Positions 1 through 8,494 are shown, counted from the first letter of the stretch. The stretch: DNA of 64,000 bases from Caldilineaceae bacterium (GCA_019637645.1 JAHBVH010000013.1:65397-129396); one strand, 5' to 3'. Notes: generated from the sequence alone by a model not told the origin. Made by a program: numbers and translations.

Positions 1-722
1 GCCGTGTTGAAAATGGCGCCCCCTCGTCCACTTGCCATTTCATTCGAGGTATAGTTGTCGGCAAAGGTGCTACGATCCACGATCAAGTGGCCGTCGTTCA
101 TAATACTTCCGCCGAAGCCACTCCGATTATTTGATAAGAAACTATGGGTGATGGTTAAAACACCCTGATTGCTAATAGCACCACCATCTCCGCCGCCGCC
201 GCCTCTGATGCCAGAGGTTTGGTTGTGGTGCAGGGTAATCTGCTGCAAGCTGGCTTTGCCATCGTTCAGCAGCCCTGCTCCTGGACCGAAATTGGGGATG
301 GGGGGAGGGGGCACAGGGATCATAGGAAAGCCCTTTGTTCTGCCATGGGCAATGACAAACCCACTGAGGCTGGCGGTGGTTGTCGAAAAAATGTGCATCA
401 CCCGCACCAGATCGTTGCCACTCAAGGTAATCGGTTCGGCCAGCGCTGTGCCGTTGATGGTCAGATCCTTGTCGATCAGCAAGGTGCTACTGAGCACAAT
501 GGTTTGGCCGCTGAGGCTGGTGTCAAACAGAATGAGGTCGCCCGGTGCGGCGTCGGCGATGTGTTGGCGCAGCGAACCGGGGCCACTGTCTTCGGTCGAT
601 GTAACCAGGCGGGGCGTGAGGGTGGCCGCCGAGGGTTGGGGCAGCAGCAGCCCAAAGAACATGCAACCGAGGAGAATCCAACCGAAGCGCCAAATGAATG
701 ATGATAGGCCACAAATCTTCAT
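1..722 (-). CDS. Secreted parallel beta-helix (choice-of-anchor/CSLREA-like) protein, 3' end cut off by window
   Basis: Read on the minus strand from an ATG at 722, the frame is open to base 1, giving at least 240 residues; the gene continues outside the window. The start is set by AGAAGGAG eight bases upstream. Residues about 1-32 form a signal peptide with a hydrophobic core (ILLGCMFFGLLL) and an Ala-rich cleavage region. The mature part opens with the motif TSTEDSGPGSLRQ, followed by repeated short strands of the type LLIDKDLTING, and Gly/Asn-rich turns such as GGGGGDGGAISNQG. These are hallmarks of polymorphic, right-handed beta-helix surface proteins of the pectate-lyase fold family. The role is probably cell-surface or adhesive; a polysaccharide-lyase activity cannot be shown. 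It is divergent from the dehydratase at 1067. Confidence 0.8.
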   Translation of the reverse strand, partial: MKICGLSSFIWRFGWILLGCMFFGLLLPQPSAATLTPRLVTSTEDSGPGSLRQHIADAAPGDLILFDTSLSGQTIVLSSTLLIDKDLTINGTALAEPITLSGNDLVRVMHIFSTTTASLSGFVIAHGRTKGFPMIPVPPPPIPNFGPGAGLLNDGKASLQQITLHHNQTSGIRGGGGGDGGAISNQGVLTITHSFLSNNRSGFGGSIMNDGHLIVDRSTFADNYTSNEMASGRGGAIFNT

Positions 723-1066
723 TGCAATGCTCCTTCTAACGCGTGGGAACAGTTTTGTCTACTATTGGACAAAGCCTATCGTTCGTTGGCTACGTTCTTT
801 TAATGGGGTGCTTCCTGCCCCGACAGGCAACTCCCAGAAAGCACGTCGCATAGATGGTTGCGTATGGCGAAGCGTACAGGTACAATCAACAAGCTTATCG
901 GCGTGTTCGATTTGAGGCGCGATGATGAAACCATATCAAAGTACGTGGAACCAGAGTTGTCACCCCGTAATGGTATTGTACCCCTTTCTCTTTCGTAGTT
1001 ACGCTGACATTTTTGTGCTTGCCTTACAATTTCTTAGGACTTTCAAGCCCTACCAGAGGAGTCTCA
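723..1066. other. Divergent intergenic region
   Basis: This 344-base gap separates the divergent beta-helix gene and the dehydratase. No open frame with coding character and no hairpin of note is visible. It must hold both promoters; only a weak candidate for the rightward one is proposed (1004-1030). Confidence 0.6.
1004..1030 (+). promoter_or_regulatory. Possible sigma-70 promoter for the dehydratase
   Basis: CTGACA (1004-1009) and TACAAT (1025-1030) each match five of six consensus bases, but the spacer is only 15 bases, shorter than the usual 16-18. The match lies 37 bases before the chosen start at 1067. Confidence 0.3.
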
Positions 1067-2176
1067 ATGAAAATCACAGCAGTTGAGCTTTGGACCGTAG
1101 TGGTTCCCACCATTCCAGGCCGCGTTCACAGCCCAGAATGGGTGCCGGAAGCCGGGTGGGATCAAGTTTCCAAGCAGATCATTCGGTTGGTAACGGATAC
1201 AGCGCTGACGGGCATTGGCGAAACCTATCGCGGTGTTACTCGGGAAGCGGTATATCAAGGCGCGGCGTTGTTGCTGGGACGCAACCCCGAAGGCGTGATC
1301 CTGCAAGATATCTATGGCACCCAAGGTGATGGGCGCGAAACCGGCATCGAGGTCGGCCAAGGACCGGCTTATGATGCCTTTGAAATGGCACTCTTTGATC
1401 TGGTGGGCCGCATGCACGGGGTACCGGTCCATGCTTTGCTAGGTGGCGCTGTGCGCAGCCAAGTGCGCGCCGACTATTGGATGGGGCAGCAGACGCCCGA
1501 ACATAGCAAGCGGAGTGTGGAGCGGGCCTTGGCACTTGGCTTTACCGGTGTCAAGATCAAGTGCCGCTTAGAAGAACCGATGGTCGAGCGGCTCCAGGCG
1601 ATTCTGGCGGTAGCCGGGCCGGACTTTAAGGTAACGGTCGATCCGAATGAGCGCTTCTATCAGGCCGAGCCGACGATTGAACTAGCCCAACAGTTGGAGG
1701 AATTGGGCAATGTCGAGGTCTTTGAGGACCCCATTCCCAAGTCCGATCTCGAAGGCTATATCCGCATTCATGCTGCGATCAACCTGCCGCTGGCTATGCA
1801 TCTGAGCGATGGCCCTTCGCTCATCCGTGGGGTGAAAGCGGGTGTCTTGGACTGTGTAAATTTGAATGGTAGTTTAGTCGGTTTTCAACGCAATGCTGCC
1901 GTGGCCGCGGCGGCTGGGCTACGCTGCTGGCATGGCTCCGGCAATGATCTGGGCATTATCGAAACGGCCTACCTCCACGCTGCGGCAGTTGCGCCCAACT
2001 GTACCATGGCCTCCGACTTTGTCGGCAGTTGGACACGTGAGGATGACCTGATTATGGAACCGCTCCAATTCCAGAATGGCTATTCCCCCACCCCCATGGC
2101 CCCTGGCCTCGGCTGTGAATTAGATCTGGCCGCCCTGGCCCGCTATACGCAACATTATGAGCGGCTGGAGATGTAA
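1067..2176 (+). CDS. Mandelate racemase/muconate lactonizing enzyme family protein (enolase superfamily dehydratase or racemase)
   Basis: This 369-residue protein has the usual enolase-superfamily length. An N-terminal capping domain (about 1-125) ends in FEMALFDLVGR and GVPVHALLGG, followed by the (beta/alpha)7-beta barrel. The barrel shows the KxK motif K163-I-K165, metal ligands at D192 (VDPNER) and E220 (FEDPIP), and a candidate third acidic site at D248 (MHLSDG). The family abstracts the proton alpha to a carboxylate, with Mg2+, in acid-sugar dehydration or racemization; the substrate cannot be named. An in-frame ATG at 1013 exists, but the ATG at 1067 has AGAGGAG seven bases upstream and matches the family N-terminus (KITAVELW). 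Neighbouring LarA-like and SMP-30 genes point to sugar-acid metabolism. Confidence 0.88.
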   Translation: MKITAVELWTVVVPTIPGRVHSPEWVPEAGWDQVSKQIIRLVTDTALTGIGETYRGVTREAVYQGAALLLGRNPEGVILQDIYGTQGDGRETGIEVGQGPAYDAFEMALFDLVGRMHGVPVHALLGGAVRSQVRADYWMGQQTPEHSKRSVERALALGFTGVKIKCRLEEPMVERLQAILAVAGPDFKVTVDPNERFYQAEPTIELAQQLEELGNVEVFEDPIPKSDLEGYIRIHAAINLPLAMHLSDGPSLIRGVKAGVLDCVNLNGSLVGFQRNAAVAAAAGLRCWHGSGNDLGIIETAYLHAAAVAPNCTMASDFVGSWTREDDLIMEPLQFQNGYSPTPMAPGLGCELDLAALARYTQHYERLEM

Positions 2177-2188
2177 GAATCTAAGCAT

Positions 2189-2250
2189 GGACGCGGATAG
2201 ACGCGGATGATAGGCAAATCATCCGCGCGAATCCGCGTCTATCCGCGTCC
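2189..2250. repeat. GACGCGGATAGACGCGG hairpin repeat, copy 1
   Basis: A perfect 20-base inverted repeat (2189-2208 with 2231-2250) with a smaller nested one (GATGAT/ATCATC). It lies between the convergent genes ending at 2176 and 2280. Near-identical arms recur at 47603-47669 and 63934-63999, so this is a dispersed element. It may also act as a bidirectional terminator, although no T-run follows. Confidence 0.9.
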
Positions 2251-2279
2251 TCTACCCAAAATTATCCCCACGGGAACGC

Positions 2280-3410
2280 TCAGACCGTGCGGAGCGCGTC
2301 GCTGAGGGCGCGGAGGAAAGTTTCGACGTCGGCCTGGGTGTTGTAGCCGTGGATGGCAATACGCATCCGCGAGGCTTGGGCCATGATGTGGATATTTTGG
2401 GCATGGAGTCGTTGTTGGAGCGCTTCAAATTGGGGATGGCGGATCGCCAAGATCCCGGCCAGCGCTTCATGGGCAGTGGGGGTCAGCAAGGTGACGGGTA
2501 ATTGCTGTAGCCCTTCTAGGCAAAGATGGACCAACGGTTGCGCGGCGGCGTAGATGGCTTCGACGCCCACACTTTGGATGTAGTCGAGTCCGGCCCGAAT
2601 GGCATAGAGCGCGGGGTAGTTGGGCATGCCCACGCCAAAGCTGGCCGCGCCGGGCCGACTGACCGCGTGCTGGAAGCGCTCTGCGCCAAAGGCATCCTGC
2701 AAGTGGAACCAGCCGCCTGCAGGCACGGTCCACTCGCGATTGCGCGCTGTGGGTACACCAACCAAGCCACCGCCGTGGCTCCCCAAGATCCATTTGTGCG
2801 TGCTGCTGACAATGAGATCCGCACCGGTGAGATCGAGGGGAATGCGCCCCAGGGCTTGGGTGACATCGACGGCAATGAGCGCGGCGGAATGGTGGTGGAC
2901 CGCCTCAACCACTTGGCGTAGGGGAAGCAGAAAGCCATTGTAGAAGCTGACCAGCGAAACCGTCAGCAGGCGGGTGCGCGGCGTCAGCAAGGGGATCAGA
3001 TCCTCAACGCGCAGCGCGCCCTCGCGGGCTTGCCAAACTTTGACGGTAGCCGGGCAATTGGGTTGCAGCCACGGAGTCGCGCCCGCGGGGAAGTCCAGAT
3101 CATTGATGATCACTTCGTCGCCTGGCTGTAATTGCAAGGCGAGCGCCGCCAGGTTATAGGCTTCGGAACTGCACGAGCAGATCCCGATCTCCTCTGCGCT
3201 CAGGCCATAGAGTTGGGCCGTCAAGGTCATAACGGCCTCCCGCTGGGCCGCATGGGCCACGCGGCCATCCATCCCACGTTGGTGATCATGAAAGTATTGG
3301 GTCAATGCCGCGCCCACCGCTAGTGGCGGAATACCTTCGGCGGCGGTATTAAGATAGATCATCTCCGCAAGTTGCGGAAACGCTTGACGACGGCTAGCGT
3401 CAGTTAACAT
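2280..3410 (-). CDS. Class V aminotransferase-fold PLP enzyme (cysteine desulfurase / isopenicillin-N-epimerase-like)
   Basis: A 376-residue fold-type I PLP enzyme. D182 (IAVDVTQALG) should contact the pyridine nitrogen of PLP, and K206 in STHKWILG should form the Schiff base. The N-terminus FPQLAEMIYLNTAAEGIPP matches class V members, where the bound substrate carboxylate is held by an Asn-Thr/Ala loop. There is no conserved active-site Cys loop typical of IscS/SufS, and no iron-sulfur cluster genes lie nearby, so an amino-acid lyase or epimerase role is as likely as sulfur transfer. The start ATG at 3410 has AAGGAA about 12 bases upstream. It is co-directional with and downstream of the LarA-like gene (94-base gap), so the two may be co-transcribed. 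Confidence 0.85.
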   Translation of the reverse strand: MLTDASRRQAFPQLAEMIYLNTAAEGIPPLAVGAALTQYFHDHQRGMDGRVAHAAQREAVMTLTAQLYGLSAEEIGICSCSSEAYNLAALALQLQPGDEVIINDLDFPAGATPWLQPNCPATVKVWQAREGALRVEDLIPLLTPRTRLLTVSLVSFYNGFLLPLRQVVEAVHHHSAALIAVDVTQALGRIPLDLTGADLIVSSTHKWILGSHGGGLVGVPTARNREWTVPAGGWFHLQDAFGAERFQHAVSRPGAASFGVGMPNYPALYAIRAGLDYIQSVGVEAIYAAAQPLVHLCLEGLQQLPVTLLTPTAHEALAGILAIRHPQFEALQQRLHAQNIHIMAQASRMRIAIHGYNTQADVETFLRALSDALRTV

Positions 3411-3504
3411 AATTCTATTTCCTTGCGTGTTATGGGAAGCTTAGGTGATCGGTCATTCATGCGTAGTTCGCTTATCTCAGTCTCCAGTTTCTGGTCTCCA
3501 GCTT

Positions 3505-4782
3505 CTACTCTCCATTCACCAAATAAGCAACCGTCTGTGGCCCTTCAGGCATGGCGCAGATGCGCGTCTGTGGCCCGTAACGGGCTTGGAGGCGGGTCAC
3601 GGTCTCGGTGAGATTGCGGCAGGGGGTAAAGAGGGCGCGGGTAATTTGGCTGTCGGTGAGACCATCGCTGTAGACATGAATATCGGCATGGAGTTGGAGC
3701 TGGGCTTGGATCTGCACTTGCCATTGATCCTGCTCACTAAAGCCGGGCTGGGCGATCAGATCGAGCACGCCTTGGGGTGAGCCGCCCGCGGTCAGGAGCG
3801 CCGCATACTTGCCATGATCAGGCAGGCCATCTTGGCAGGCCCCGGCCATAATAATGGTGCCGCCCTGGCGCGTGATCTGGCGTGCTGCACTCATGCCTTT
3901 CACACATTGATAGAGATTTTGATCGAGCGGGTAGCCACTGTTAGTGGTGACCACAATGTCATAGGGTTCGGTTACGGGGGTCATGGCATTTTGGCGCACA
4001 AAGGCGCAGCCCGCGGCGTGGGCCTGTAACATCTCCCCAGCAAAGACGCCCGTAAGCTGCCGCGCAGCATTGAGGGTGACATTGAGCAGGAAGGTCGGTT
4101 GGGCCATGCGCGCGGCCTCCCGCATCTCTTCCCAGATCGGGTTATCCTGGGTATTGGCCCAAGTGGCCTTGGGGTGGCCAATCATCGCCAGCCCATGATT
4201 GGTAAAGACGCTTTCCGCCCCGGCAATCGAGGGCAGCACGCCCTTGGGGCCGCCGCTAAAGCCTGCAAAGAAATGGGGTTCAATAAAGCCGGTCAGGATT
4301 TTGACATCAGCCTCATAGAACTGACGGTTGATACGCACCGGGTGGTGGTTGGACGTGTGGCCCAGATAGACCAAATTGGCGTCGTCAAAGGCATCATGTT
4401 GGCGGCAGTGGTAGTGATCCACCACAAAGTCGCCCAACATCCCCCGCAACTCGGCATCGGTTTGGGGACGGTGTGTGCCTAATGCGTTAAGGAGGGTAAT
4501 ATCTTCTCGCGCCACGCCCGCGCCTTCTAGCTCGGCTAGGATCACGGGGAGAATCCGATCATTGGGGGTGGCCCGGGTAATGTCGGTGTGGACGATCACC
4601 ACTTTCTGCCCTGGCCGCACCAGCTCCCGCAGGGGCGGTGAGCCAATGGGGGCGCGCAGCGCGTGTTGTAGCATGGCTTGCTCATCCGCCGCGCCCGCTG
4701 TAAACCGCGCCGTCACCACATCGGTGCTTGGCGGCAGCTCGACGGTTAAGCCCTTGCGCCCGTAGGCGAGTTCAACCTTCAT
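3505..4782 (-). CDS. LarA-like nickel-pincer racemase/epimerase (DUF2088 family)
   Basis: This 425-residue protein has the full LarA layout. H104 (ALGTHRP), H170 (EPHFF), K180 (GFSGGPKGVLP) and H196 (TNHGL) keep exactly the spacing of lactate racemase LarA residues H108, H174, K184 and H200. There the lysine carries the nickel-pincer nucleotide and the histidines bind Ni or act as acid/base. Family members racemize or epimerize 2-hydroxyacids, including sugar acids, so D/L-lactate is only one possibility. The start ATG at 4782 has GAGAAAGGA about six bases upstream. The cofactor-making genes larB, larC and larE are not in the window, so cofactor must come from elsewhere. The preceding gene encodes a lactonase, which suits a sugar-acid route. 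Confidence 0.88.
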   Translation of the reverse strand: MKVELAYGRKGLTVELPPSTDVVTARFTAGAADEQAMLQHALRAPIGSPPLRELVRPGQKVVIVHTDITRATPNDRILPVILAELEGAGVAREDITLLNALGTHRPQTDAELRGMLGDFVVDHYHCRQHDAFDDANLVYLGHTSNHHPVRINRQFYEADVKILTGFIEPHFFAGFSGGPKGVLPSIAGAESVFTNHGLAMIGHPKATWANTQDNPIWEEMREAARMAQPTFLLNVTLNAARQLTGVFAGEMLQAHAAGCAFVRQNAMTPVTEPYDIVVTTNSGYPLDQNLYQCVKGMSAARQITRQGGTIIMAGACQDGLPDHGKYAALLTAGGSPQGVLDLIAQPGFSEQDQWQVQIQAQLQLHADIHVYSDGLTDSQITRALFTPCRNLTETVTRLQARYGPQTRICAMPEGPQTVAYLVNGE

Positions 4783-4824
4783 ATCAGTCCTTTCTCCCTC
4801 TTTTCTGCTGATCTAAACCCAGTG

Positions 4825-5682
4825 TTATAAGCCAATCCGTGACCGAAATTCTGGCACGCCTTGGATGCCCAAATTCAAATGATAGAGCGCGCCCGCTGTC
4901 GCACCATTGGCCGCGCGGTCATTGCCACCGGCGGTCGTCACATACATGTCGGTATAATCAGGCCCGCCAAAGGTGAGACAGGAGATCTTCTTGGTGGGGA
5001 AGCTGATCCGCCGTTCTTCGGTACCATCGGGCGCGTAGCGGATCAGGCAGGCACCATCCCACCGTGCCGACCAGACATCGCCCTCGGCATCGACTGTTAG
5101 GCCGTCCGGGCTGCCGGGTGCATTAGCCGAATCGACAAAGACGCGCTGGTTGGTAATGGCTCCGGTCGTAACCGCATAGTCAAATACGTAGACCTTTTTC
5201 TCCCGCGTGATCGTGTAATAGAGCTGCTGGCGATCCGGCGTAAAGCCCAATCCATTGGAAGTGCCGATGCCACTCAAAAGATGATGGAGCGTTCCATCTG
5301 TCTCCAAGCGATAGAGATTCCCCAAGCGCGTGGCCGTGGGCATGGTGCCACAAAAGACGCGGCCCGCCGGGTCGGCAATCACATCATTAAAGCGCGAATC
5401 TTCCTCGCCCGGCGTGCTGGCCCGGAGGGTGCTTAAGTGACCGGCCCGCCAAATCCGGATCGCACCTTGGGCCATAAAGAGCAATAACGCGCCATCGGCC
5501 TGAATCGTAAAGCCGCCAATCGGGTCGCCTTCATAGAGCTGCTCATGCTGTCCCGTTTGGGGATCATACCGGAAGAGCCGCCCCTGGGGAATATCCACCC
5601 AATAGAGCCGCTGCTCATCTGGGTGCCAGAGCGGTCCCTCCCCCGTCACACATTGATAGTCCGCAATCGCGGTGAGTTCCAT
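4825..5682 (-). CDS. SMP-30/gluconolactonase/LRE-family lactonase
   Basis: A 285-residue six-bladed beta-propeller of the SMP-30 family. The divalent metal site can be read as the Glu in GEGPLWHP near the N-terminus, Asn in FNDVIADP, Asn in GTSNGLGFTPD and Asp in SPDGLTVDAEG. These enzymes hydrolyse aldonolactones to sugar acids, which would feed the neighbouring dehydratase and racemase. The frame extends upstream to 5802, but the ATG at 5682 is preferred: AAAGGA lies about ten bases before it and the family N-terminus (ELTAIADYQCVTGEGP) begins here. It is the first gene of a leftward run with the LarA-like gene (42-base gap). Confidence 0.87.
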   Translation of the reverse strand: MELTAIADYQCVTGEGPLWHPDEQRLYWVDIPQGRLFRYDPQTGQHEQLYEGDPIGGFTIQADGALLLFMAQGAIRIWRAGHLSTLRASTPGEEDSRFNDVIADPAGRVFCGTMPTATRLGNLYRLETDGTLHHLLSGIGTSNGLGFTPDRQQLYYTITREKKVYVFDYAVTTGAITNQRVFVDSANAPGSPDGLTVDAEGDVWSARWDGACLIRYAPDGTEERRISFPTKKISCLTFGGPDYTDMYVTTAGGNDRAANGATAGALYHLNLGIQGVPEFRSRIGL

Positions 5683-5838
5683 GTGAATTTTCCTTTCTGG
5701 ATGGGCGACTAAAGACTCTGCGCCGCCTCTACGCTCCTGACCACAATTACCACATTTAGCCAAGATGGTATGGGGAAATTTCGTGTAATCAGTTATAATC
5801 ATCGTACAGTGTTACCAACGTTATTTTGTATTTGGTAT

Positions 5839-5950
5839 GCGCACCGTCCTGAAGGAACGGTGCGCGGGAGCAACGCCCGCTTCAGCGGGCTTTCGCCGGC
5901 GTTGTTCGGTAGCCCTGCACCTTTCGGGTGCCCGTCGGGCGCGGGCGGCG
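5839..5950 (+). ncRNA. Candidate structured RNA element, copy 1 (HEARO/omega-RNA-like by appearance)
   Basis: About 110 GC-rich bases fold into three hairpins. Hairpin 1 is GCGCACCG-TCC-TGAA-GGA-a-CGGTGCGC with a bulged A. Next comes an outer helix GAGCAACG/CGTTGTTC around an inner CCCGC-TTCA-GCGGG stem. A third hairpin is GCACC-TTTCG-GGTGC, with the tail GGGCGCGGGC. A second copy at 48529-48636 keeps the layout while stem bases change together: TCC/GGA becomes CCC/GGG, and hairpin 3 becomes AGTGGC/GCCACT. Such paired changes suggest selection on RNA structure. The look resembles HEARO, the omega-RNA of IscB nucleases, but no HNH/IscB gene is nearby and I could not run a covariance search. 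It lies between the divergent genes starting at 5682 and 5981. Confidence 0.5.
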
Positions 5951-5980
5951 TCTTCAGTCTCTTAAGTCATTGTACCATTC

Positions 5981-8494
5981 ATGAACATTTCATCCGAACC
6001 GCTCTTTACCCCGGCCAAGCAGAACGAACTGATCCAGCTCTGGCTGGAATTTCAGCAGCACTATCGTGGCAGCGCCGCGGCGGATACATTACGCCGTGCT
6101 TTGGTGGCTGCCCGTCAACTGGCGCAACAGCACTATGCGCAGATTCTCGCCCAAGCGCAAGGGGACGAGTCTCTCACGGATGCTGTTTTGCTCAAGTTAT
6201 TACCCTATGCCGATACCCCGCGCAACCGCTGGCGCGGGGCGTGGATCCATCCGACCCCGGCGGTGGTTGGCGATTTGCGCAGTTGGTATGAAGCTGCCGG
6301 GTGGACCCAACCTGATGAATGGGGGGCGATTGCCCAGGCCATTCTACACTTTGTTCGTCAATGTGTGGATGAGCCGACGCAACTAGCCACGGCTTGCCAA
6401 AATTTTCGTCGCTTCCCCTACACACGGGGCTTCCAAAGTGGGATTCTTTCCCCGATTCTCAACGCCTTGCGGCCTGAGCAGTATCTGCTCTTGAACCACC
6501 ACGCGCGGCGGACGCTGAATTATTTTACCGACCGCGCCTATACACCGGCCCTGACCGATTATCCCGCGGCCAATGCCGCACTCCAGCACGTTGGGCAGGC
6601 CCTGTTCGACCACCCTGAACCAGCCCAAACCGACCCGCGCGAACGCCACGATCAAGTGTTGCTCTTTTGTCACTGGCTGGTGACCGAGCGCGACTTTCGC
6701 TTCCGGCCTCGGCGCTATTGGACACTGGGCCTGGCGGAAGAGAGCTGGCTCTGGCAAGAATGGCGTGAAGGTAATATGATCACCATGGGGTGGGACGAAT
6801 TAGGCGATCTCAGCGGTATACGCAAGCGCGAATTTGGGCAGCGGCGCGATAGTCTCATTGCTCAGCATCCTACTTGGCGCAAAGGCAGTGCGGAACAGGT
6901 CTGGCGCTTTGCCCGGCAGGTGCAAGAGGGGGACCAACTGTTGATCCACCGCGGTAATCTACTTCTTGGGTTGGGGACCATCAGCGGCCCCTATTATTAT
7001 GTGCCAGAAGTGGCGCAGGGCCATCGCTATCCAGTTGAATGGACTGACTTAACGCCGCGGCGTTTGCCAGGGACTGGGTGGGGAGCAACCTTTGCGGCGA
7101 TTTCCGCCGAACGCTTGCTGGCTCTAGCTACCGCGCCGGTGGTGGAAATGCCGGAACCCCCGTCCCCGCGAACGACAGAGGGTGAAGCTCCGCCCGCCTT
7201 TGTCCATCTGCTGGTTCCTTTGGTCAATACGCTCCAAGCGTTAGGGGGCCAAGGACGCACCAGCGAAGTGATCGAAGCGGTGTTCGCTAGGGTGGCGACG
7301 CCAAAGACCAAAAAGAAAGCTACGGCTGAACGCCAGAAACAACAGCTCTACCAAGCGCGGCGGCTGTTGGTGCGGGCGGGGCTGCTGGACGCCAATCAAC
7401 GGGGCCTTTGGCGGCTGACCAAAACCGGCCAAGCGCTTAACTTGACCGAAGCGACGGCAGCTTCGCTCTTTGCCGAAACCCTCTACCAGCAGCGGCTGGC
7501 AGCCTCGTTGCAGGACGAATCCTCCACCATTCGCCGTTTAGCCGAATCACCAGTGACCTATACCATACAGCCGTCATCTCAATCGAAGAGCGAACCAGCT
7601 ACCCTGGCCGAGCCGCCGGAACCGACTGCTCTTCCTCCCACTGTGGAGACCGTCGCCCCTCCCTATTCATTGGCGGCCTGTGCAGTCGCCACCTTTCTCC
7701 CCGAAGCAATGCTGCGCCGTTGGGTGAGTGCGTTGGAGCGTAAAGGGCAGGCGATCTTTTATGGCCCACCCGGCGTGGGGAAAACCTTTCTGGCGGAACA
7801 GGTGGCTGCCCATTTGGTCGGTGGCACCGATGGTTTTGTCGAAGTGGTACAGTTTCATGCCGCCTATGCCTATGAAGATTTTGTCCAAGGGATTCGCCCC
7901 GTGGCTGGCCCCCATGGAGAAGTGCGCTATGCGGTGATTGCCGGTCGTTTCCTGGCCTTTTGTCAGCGGGCCGCGCACTGTAGCGGGCGCTGTGTGCTGA
8001 TCATTGATGAGATCAATCGCGCCGATCTGGCGCGTGTCTTTGGGGAGTTGATGTATTTGTTGGAATATCGCGAGCGGACGGTACGCTTGGCCGCTGATGG
8101 GCGTACCTTTGCCATTCCCGCTAATGTCCGCCTGATTGGGACGATGAACACGGCAGATCGGTCGATTGCGCTGCTTGATCATGCCCTCCGGCGGCGCTTT
8201 GCCTTTATCGCGCTCCAACCCGATGTTGAGGTACTGCGCCGTTTCCACCGACAGAACGCCACCGGTTTTGCCGTCGATGGGCTGATCGACCTGCTGCGGC
8301 GGGTCAACAGCGAAATTGGTGACGCCCACTATGCCATTGGTCATTCCTTCTTCTTGCGGACGGACCTCGCCACCGAACTGCCCGACATCTGGCAACTGGA
8401 GATCGAACCCTATCTCGAAGAGTATTTCTTTGACCAACCCGATCGCGTGGCGGCGTTCCGGTGGGCACAGGTGAAAGGGCCGTTTGGGGACTAA
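5981..8494 (+). CDS. mcrB: McrB-type AAA+ GTPase of a modified-DNA restriction system, with EVE-like and winged-helix domains
   Basis: The 837 residues fall into four parts. Residues 1-240 are an alpha-helical region of a type seen in front of some McrB proteins. Residues about 244-385 (RRYWTLGLAEESWLWQEW, GWDELGDLSG) resemble an EVE/PUA-like modified-base reader. About 405-500 is a winged helix like the N-terminal domain of Mrr. Residues 560-837 are the AAA+ GTPase. The AAA+ part has Walker A GPPGVGKT (about 595-602), the Walker B/McrB signature IIDEINRADLARVFGELMYL (about 670-690) and sensor MNTADRS (about 722). McrB hexamers translocate DNA and activate the McrC nuclease encoded next. The ATG at 5981 has no clear Shine-Dalgarno sequence. 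Confidence 0.85.
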   Translation: MNISSEPLFTPAKQNELIQLWLEFQQHYRGSAAADTLRRALVAARQLAQQHYAQILAQAQGDESLTDAVLLKLLPYADTPRNRWRGAWIHPTPAVVGDLRSWYEAAGWTQPDEWGAIAQAILHFVRQCVDEPTQLATACQNFRRFPYTRGFQSGILSPILNALRPEQYLLLNHHARRTLNYFTDRAYTPALTDYPAANAALQHVGQALFDHPEPAQTDPRERHDQVLLFCHWLVTERDFRFRPRRYWTLGLAEESWLWQEWREGNMITMGWDELGDLSGIRKREFGQRRDSLIAQHPTWRKGSAEQVWRFARQVQEGDQLLIHRGNLLLGLGTISGPYYYVPEVAQGHRYPVEWTDLTPRRLPGTGWGATFAAISAERLLALATAPVVEMPEPPSPRTTEGEAPPAFVHLLVPLVNTLQALGGQGRTSEVIEAVFARVATPKTKKKATAERQKQQLYQARRLLVRAGLLDANQRGLWRLTKTGQALNLTEATAASLFAETLYQQRLAASLQDESSTIRRLAESPVTYTIQPSSQSKSEPATLAEPPEPTALPPTVETVAPPYSLAACAVATFLPEAMLRRWVSALERKGQAIFYGPPGVGKTFLAEQVAAHLVGGTDGFVEVVQFHAAYAYEDFVQGIRPVAGPHGEVRYAVIAGRFLAFCQRAAHCSGRCVLIIDEINRADLARVFGELMYLLEYRERTVRLAADGRTFAIPANVRLIGTMNTADRSIALLDHALRRRFAFIALQPDVEVLRRFHRQNATGFAVDGLIDLLRRVNSEIGDAHYAIGHSFFLRTDLATELPDIWQLEIEPYLEEYFFDQPDRVAAFRWAQVKGPFGD

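Noticed and set aside
5839..5950. The element considered as a tRNA or a T-box/riboswitch.
   Set aside because: There is no T-loop, acceptor stem or specifier pattern; the hairpin order matches none of the common riboswitches I know.
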